Part shown: in pieces, positions 60,440 through 64,000 of the stretch
Layout of the letters: each line of letters opens with the position of its first letter
How positions within the stretch are numbered: the stretch's first letter is position 1
Source of the DNA: Betaproteobacteria bacterium
Lineage (GTDB): Bacteria; Pseudomonadota; Gammaproteobacteria; Burkholderiales; Burkholderiaceae_C
Length of the DNA stretch: 64,000 nucleotides
NCBI GenBank assembly: GCA_016704535.1
Contig: JADIZZ010000023.1
Coordinates: 372,001 to 436,000, forward strand
Direction: 5' to 3'
The notes under the pieces: model-generated
The model's input: only the letters and a program-made list of their open reading frames with translations
Told to the model about the DNA's origin: nothing
The model's database searches: none
Made by a program: the position numbers and the translations under genes

Positions 60440-62343
60440 TGGCCCACGTATCCGACCTGATCGCCACCGACATCCAGGCCTACCTGCGCCAGCACGAAGC
60501 GAAGACGCTCCTGCGCTTCATCACCTGCGGCTCCGTCGACGATGGCAAGAGCACCCTGATCGGCCGGCTGCTGTACGACAGCAAGATGCTGTTCGAGGAC
60601 CAGCTCGCCAGCGTCGAGGCCGACTCCAAGAAGTGGGGCACGCAAGGCGGCGAGATCGACTTCGCGCTGCTCGTCGATGGCCTGGCCGCCGAGCGCGAGC
60701 AGGGCATCACCATCGACGTCGCCTACCGCTTCTTCAGCACCGAGCGCCGCAAGTTCATCGTCGCCGACACGCCAGGCCACGAGCAGTACACGCGCAACAT
60801 GATCACCGGCGCGAGCACGGCCGACGTGGCGGTCATCCTCATCGACGCGCGCAAGGGCGTGCTCACGCAGACCCGCCGCCACAGCTACCTCGTCAGCCTG
60901 ATCGGCATCCGCAAGGTGGTGCTGGCCATCAACAAGATGGACCTCGTGGACTTCTCACGCGAGGTCTTCGAGCGCATCGACGCCGAGTACCGCGCCTTCG
61001 CCGCGCAGATCGGCCTGACGGACATCACCAGCATCCCGCTGTCCGCCCTGCAGGGCGAGAACATGACGGAGCGCAGCCAGCTCACGCCCTGGTACACCGG
61101 CCCGGCGCTGATGGAATTCCTCGAGACCTGCGAGGTCGACGAGACGCGCCTGCAGGGCCAGCCGATGCGCCTGCCCGTGCAGTGGGTGAACCGCCCGAAC
61201 CTCGACTTCCGCGGCTTCTGTGGCCTGCTGGCCAGCGGCAAGCTGCTGCCCGGCGACCGCGTCCGCGTGCAGCCCTCGGGGCGCGAAAGCATCGTGGCGC
61301 GCATCGTCGCCCTCGGCGGCGACCTGGCCCAGGCGGTGGCCGGCCAGTCGGTGCAGATCACGCTCGAGGACGAGATCGACATCTCGCGCGGCGACGTCAT
61401 CAGCCACGCCGCCGCCCCCGCCGAGGTGGCCGACCAGTTCGAAAGCAGCATCGTCTGGATGGCCGACGAACCCCTGCTGCCGGGGCGGCCCTACTGGCTG
61501 AAAATCGGCACGCGCCAGGTCAGCGCCACCGTCTCCGAGCCCAAGTACAAAGTCAACGTCAACACGCTCGAGCACCTGGCCGCCAAACGCCTGGAGCTCA
61601 ACGAGATCGGCGTGTGCAACATCGCGCTCGACCGCGCGGTGGCCTTCGACGCCTACACCGCCAACCGCGAGACCGGCGGTTTCATCCTCATCGACCGCCT
61701 GAGCAACCACACCGTGGGCGCCGGCATGCTGCACTTCGCGCTGCGCCGCTCGCAGAACGTGCACTGGCAGCATGTCGACGTCGACAAGGCAGCGCGCGCC
61801 GGGCAGATGGGCCAGAAGCCGACCGTGCTTTGGTTCACCGGGCTGTCGGGTGCCGGCAAGAGCACGGTCGCCAACCTGGTGGCCAAGCGCCTGTTCGCGC
61901 TGGGCCGCCATGCCTACCTGCTGGACGGCGACAACATCCGCCACGGCCTGAACCGGGACCTGGGCTTCACCGCCGCTGACCGCGTGGAGAACATTCGCCG
62001 CGTTGCCGAGGTGGCACGGCTGATGGTCGACGCCGGGCTGATCGTCATCACCGCCTTCATCTCGCCCTTCCGCGCCGAGCGCGAAATGGCGCGCGGCCTG
62101 CTCGAGACGGGCGAGTTCATCGAGGTCCACGTCGACGTGCCTCTGGAAGTGGCCGAGCAACGCGACGTGAAGGGCCTGTATGCCAAGGCGCGGCGCGGCG
62201 AGCTGCCCAACTTCACGGGCATCGACTCGCCCTACGAGGCGCCAGTCGACCCCGAAATCCACCTCGACACCGCCACGCTCAGCGTCGAGCAGGCGGCCGA
62301 GCAAGTGATCGAGGAATTGCGGCGCCGCGGTATCGTCGAATGA
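60439..62343 (+). CDS. cysNC: bifunctional sulfate adenylyltransferase subunit 1 / adenylylsulfate kinase
   Basis: A 634-residue fusion. The CysN GTPase half has GSVDDGKSTLIGRLL (31-45), DTPGHEQYTRNM and NKMDLV; the APS kinase half (about 455-634) has the P-loop GLSGAGKST, LDGDNIRHGLN, NIRR and SPFRAERE. It makes PAPS from APS. It overlaps the downstream permease by 4 bp. The fusion is common in proteobacteria. Confidence 0.97.
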   Translation: MAHVSDLIATDIQAYLRQHEAKTLLRFITCGSVDDGKSTLIGRLLYDSKMLFEDQLASVEADSKKWGTQGGEIDFALLVDGLAAEREQGITIDVAYRFFSTERRKFIVADTPGHEQYTRNMITGASTADVAVILIDARKGVLTQTRRHSYLVSLIGIRKVVLAINKMDLVDFSREVFERIDAEYRAFAAQIGLTDITSIPLSALQGENMTERSQLTPWYTGPALMEFLETCEVDETRLQGQPMRLPVQWVNRPNLDFRGFCGLLASGKLLPGDRVRVQPSGRESIVARIVALGGDLAQAVAGQSVQITLEDEIDISRGDVISHAAAPAEVADQFESSIVWMADEPLLPGRPYWLKIGTRQVSATVSEPKYKVNVNTLEHLAAKRLELNEIGVCNIALDRAVAFDAYTANRETGGFILIDRLSNHTVGAGMLHFALRRSQNVHWQHVDVDKAARAGQMGQKPTVLWFTGLSGAGKSTVANLVAKRLFALGRHAYLLDGDNIRHGLNRDLGFTAADRVENIRRVAEVARLMVDAGLIVITAFISPFRAEREMARGLLETGEFIEVHVDVPLEVAEQRDVKGLYAKARRGELPNFTGIDSPYEAPVDPEIHLDTATLSVEQAAEQVIEELRRRGIVE

Positions 62344-64000
62344 CAGCCCAACAGGGCGTGGTACTGGCCGGGCTGGTGCTGCTGGCGGTCGAACTGGTGC
62401 GTGGCAAGCGTTCGCCGGCGGCGCTGTTCGCCGGCCTGGCCTTTGCCTTCGTGCTGCTCGGCTACGTCGGCCTGAACCCCAGCCTTCAACAGCTGGCCAA
62501 CCCGGGACTGGTGACCGTGGTGGTTCTGCTGCTGCTGTCGGTGGTGCTGGACAAGAGCCGGCTGCTGGAGCGTCTGGCCGACCGGCTGGTGCAGGGGCCC
62601 TACCGGCTGGCGCTGGTGAAGCTGTATGGCGCGAGCGCGCTGTACTCGGCTTTCCTCAATAACACCGCCGTGGTGGCTTCGCTGATGGGGCCGTTGCGCA
62701 TGAGCCGGGCGCACGCACCTTCGCGACTGCTGATGCCGATGTGCTTTGCGGCGTCGCTGGGCGGCATCCTCACCCTGGTGGGCACCAGCACCAACCTGCT
62801 GGTGAACAGCCTGATGATCGGCGGCGGCATGCCCGCGCTGCGCATCTTCGACCTGTTCCCGGTGGGCATCTGCATCGTCGTGGCCTGCGGTCTGACGATG
62901 GTCTGGCTCTACCCGCGCCTGCTGCCCGCACAGCCGCCGGCCGACGAAGCCGCCAGCGACTACTTCCTCGAGGCCGTCGTGCGCCCCGACTCCAGCCTCG
63001 TCGGCAAGACGGTGGAGGCCGGTGGCTTGCGCAAGCTCGGCCACCTGTTCCTGGCCGAGGTGGTGCAGGACGGCCGCGTCATCGCGCCTGTCGAGCCGGG
63101 CCATGTCATTCGCGCCGGCGACGTGCTGGTCTTCACGGGCGACCTCACCCGGCTGGACCTGCTGCTGCAGTTCGACGGCCTGGTCACCCGCGGCCAGCAC
63201 TACCACCTGCCGCTGGACAACCTGGTCGAGGTGGTGGTCGCGACCGAGAGCACGCTGGCGCGCAAGACGATCAAGGAAGTCGACTTCCGCTCGCGCTTCG
63301 ACGCCGCAGTCATCGCCGTGCGGCGCGGCAGCATGCGCCTGCGTGGGCCGCTGGCCGAGATGCCGCTCGAAGTCGGTGACACGCTGGTGCTGGTGGTCGG
63401 GCCCGACTTCGACAAACGCAACAACCTGCAGCGCAACTTCGTCGTCGTGCGCCAGCATCGGGTGCAGAAGTTCACCGACGCGCGCAAAGGCTGGATCAGC
63501 GCAGCGGCCTTTGCCGCCGTGATCCTGGTGTCGGCGCTGGGCTGGGTCGATTTCCTCATGGCCCTGATCGTGCTGCTGATCGTGTTCCTGATGCTCGGCT
63601 ATGCCAAGTCGTCCGACCTGCGGCGGCAGATGCCCTACCAGATCATCATCATCATCGCCTCGGCGTTGGTGATCTCCGACGTGATGGTGAAGTCGGGCAC
63701 GGGCGAATTGATGGCGGCCGGGCTGCTGCTGGGCGCCAGCCACTTCGGGCCTTATGGCGCACTCGCTGCGGTGCTGCTGCTGGCGTGGCTGATGACCGAG
63801 TTGATGAGCAACAACGCCGCGGCCGCGTTGTGCTTTCCGGTGGCAGTGGGCATGGCCGGGCAACTGGGGCTGGACCCGAAGCCCTTCGCCATGGCCGTGC
63901 TCTATGGCGCCAGCTGCAGCTTCCTCACGCCCTACGGCTACCAGACCAACTTGATGGTGATGTCGCCCGGCCGCTACACGCTGCGCGACTACCTTCGCGC
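62340..64000 (+). CDS. SLC13/DASS-family permease with RCK_C domains (3' end outside window)
   Basis: At least 553 residues, open to the window edge. An ion-transporter domain with two SNT-type motifs (FLNNTAVVASL...VGTSTNLLV near residues 100-160, and ELMSNNAAAALCFP...TPYGYQTNLMV near 485-545) is split by a soluble region (about 200-370) resembling two TrkA_C/RCK_C modules. This is the arrangement of putative sulfate permeases of the SLC13 family. ATG 62340 overlaps the cysNC stop (ATGA), which supports sulfate uptake as its role (inference). Confidence 0.9.
   Translation, partial: MTAQQGVVLAGLVLLAVELVRGKRSPAALFAGLAFAFVLLGYVGLNPSLQQLANPGLVTVVVLLLLSVVLDKSRLLERLADRLVQGPYRLALVKLYGASALYSAFLNNTAVVASLMGPLRMSRAHAPSRLLMPMCFAASLGGILTLVGTSTNLLVNSLMIGGGMPALRIFDLFPVGICIVVACGLTMVWLYPRLLPAQPPADEAASDYFLEAVVRPDSSLVGKTVEAGGLRKLGHLFLAEVVQDGRVIAPVEPGHVIRAGDVLVFTGDLTRLDLLLQFDGLVTRGQHYHLPLDNLVEVVVATESTLARKTIKEVDFRSRFDAAVIAVRRGSMRLRGPLAEMPLEVGDTLVLVVGPDFDKRNNLQRNFVVVRQHRVQKFTDARKGWISAAAFAAVILVSALGWVDFLMALIVLLIVFLMLGYAKSSDLRRQMPYQIIIIIASALVISDVMVKSGTGELMAAGLLLGASHFGPYGALAAVLLLAWLMTELMSNNAAAALCFPVAVGMAGQLGLDPKPFAMAVLYGASCSFLTPYGYQTNLMVMSPGRYTLRDYLR

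Overview
The window reads as one contiguous chromosomal segment of a high-GC betaproteobacterium, most likely a Burkholderiales of the Rubrivivax/Leptothrix/Methylibium type. This rests on gene order (pilG-pilH-pilI-pilJ beside rubredoxin, a ThiD-like gene and hemL; def-fmt opposite a LysM gene, dprA and smg; aroQ-accB-accC-prmA; yajC-secD-secF), on protein wording, and on strong GC bias at third codon positions, which creates many false mirror ORFs. No rRNA, tRNA, CRISPR array, prophage or complete insertion sequence was seen. About 57 protein genes are supported.

Layout. 1-3.8 kb (minus): twitching-motility chemosensory genes pilG, pilH, pilI and the 5' part of pilJ, plus rubredoxin. 3.9-9.8 kb: ThiD-like kinase, hemL, a zinc-ribbon protein, two small DUF proteins on the minus strand, and mpl (murein recycling). 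9.8-13.8 kb (minus): a 1316-residue exported subtilase with tripeptidyl-peptidase-II architecture. 14-26 kb (plus): fabG, an RNB-domain RNase, a TonB-like protein, aroE-mtgA, a TlpA-like thioredoxin, aroQ, accB, accC, prmA, a DUF3426 protein and a PfkB kinase. 26-35.3 kb (minus): central carbon cluster pgk-maeB-ppdK-pyk-fba, in which ppdK carries a single-base frameshift. 35.3-40 kb (minus): azlCD, a higBA toxin-antitoxin pair, a GIN-domain protein, a lipoprotein, and def-fmt. 40.3-43.3 kb: LysM protein, dprA, smg. 43.3-49 kb (minus): a DUF1631 protein and yajC-secD-secF. 49-53.7 kb: ugd facing a giant VanZ/O-antigen-ligase-like membrane protein whose 3' end overlaps ugd. 53.8-57.3 kb: a repeat-rich accessory patch with an exported small protein, a Sel1 protein, a MazEF-like pair and a ParDE-like pair. 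57.3-64 kb: a beta-helix protein, then the sulfate-activation block cysQ / cysD-cysNC-SLC13 permease.

The most notable non-gene structure is an ~85-bp interspersed repeat present five times, always in the same orientation and always starting within a few bases of a stop codon (thiD-like, accB, accC, dprA). A second repeat family, built on the core GGGGTCAGGTCTT, brackets the MazEF-like pair and includes a 148-bp direct duplication that copies that pair's promoter, palindromic operator and first codons. The exported TPP-II-like protease, the VanZ/ligase fusion, the possibly leaderless higB and the broken ppdK are the other items worth checking.
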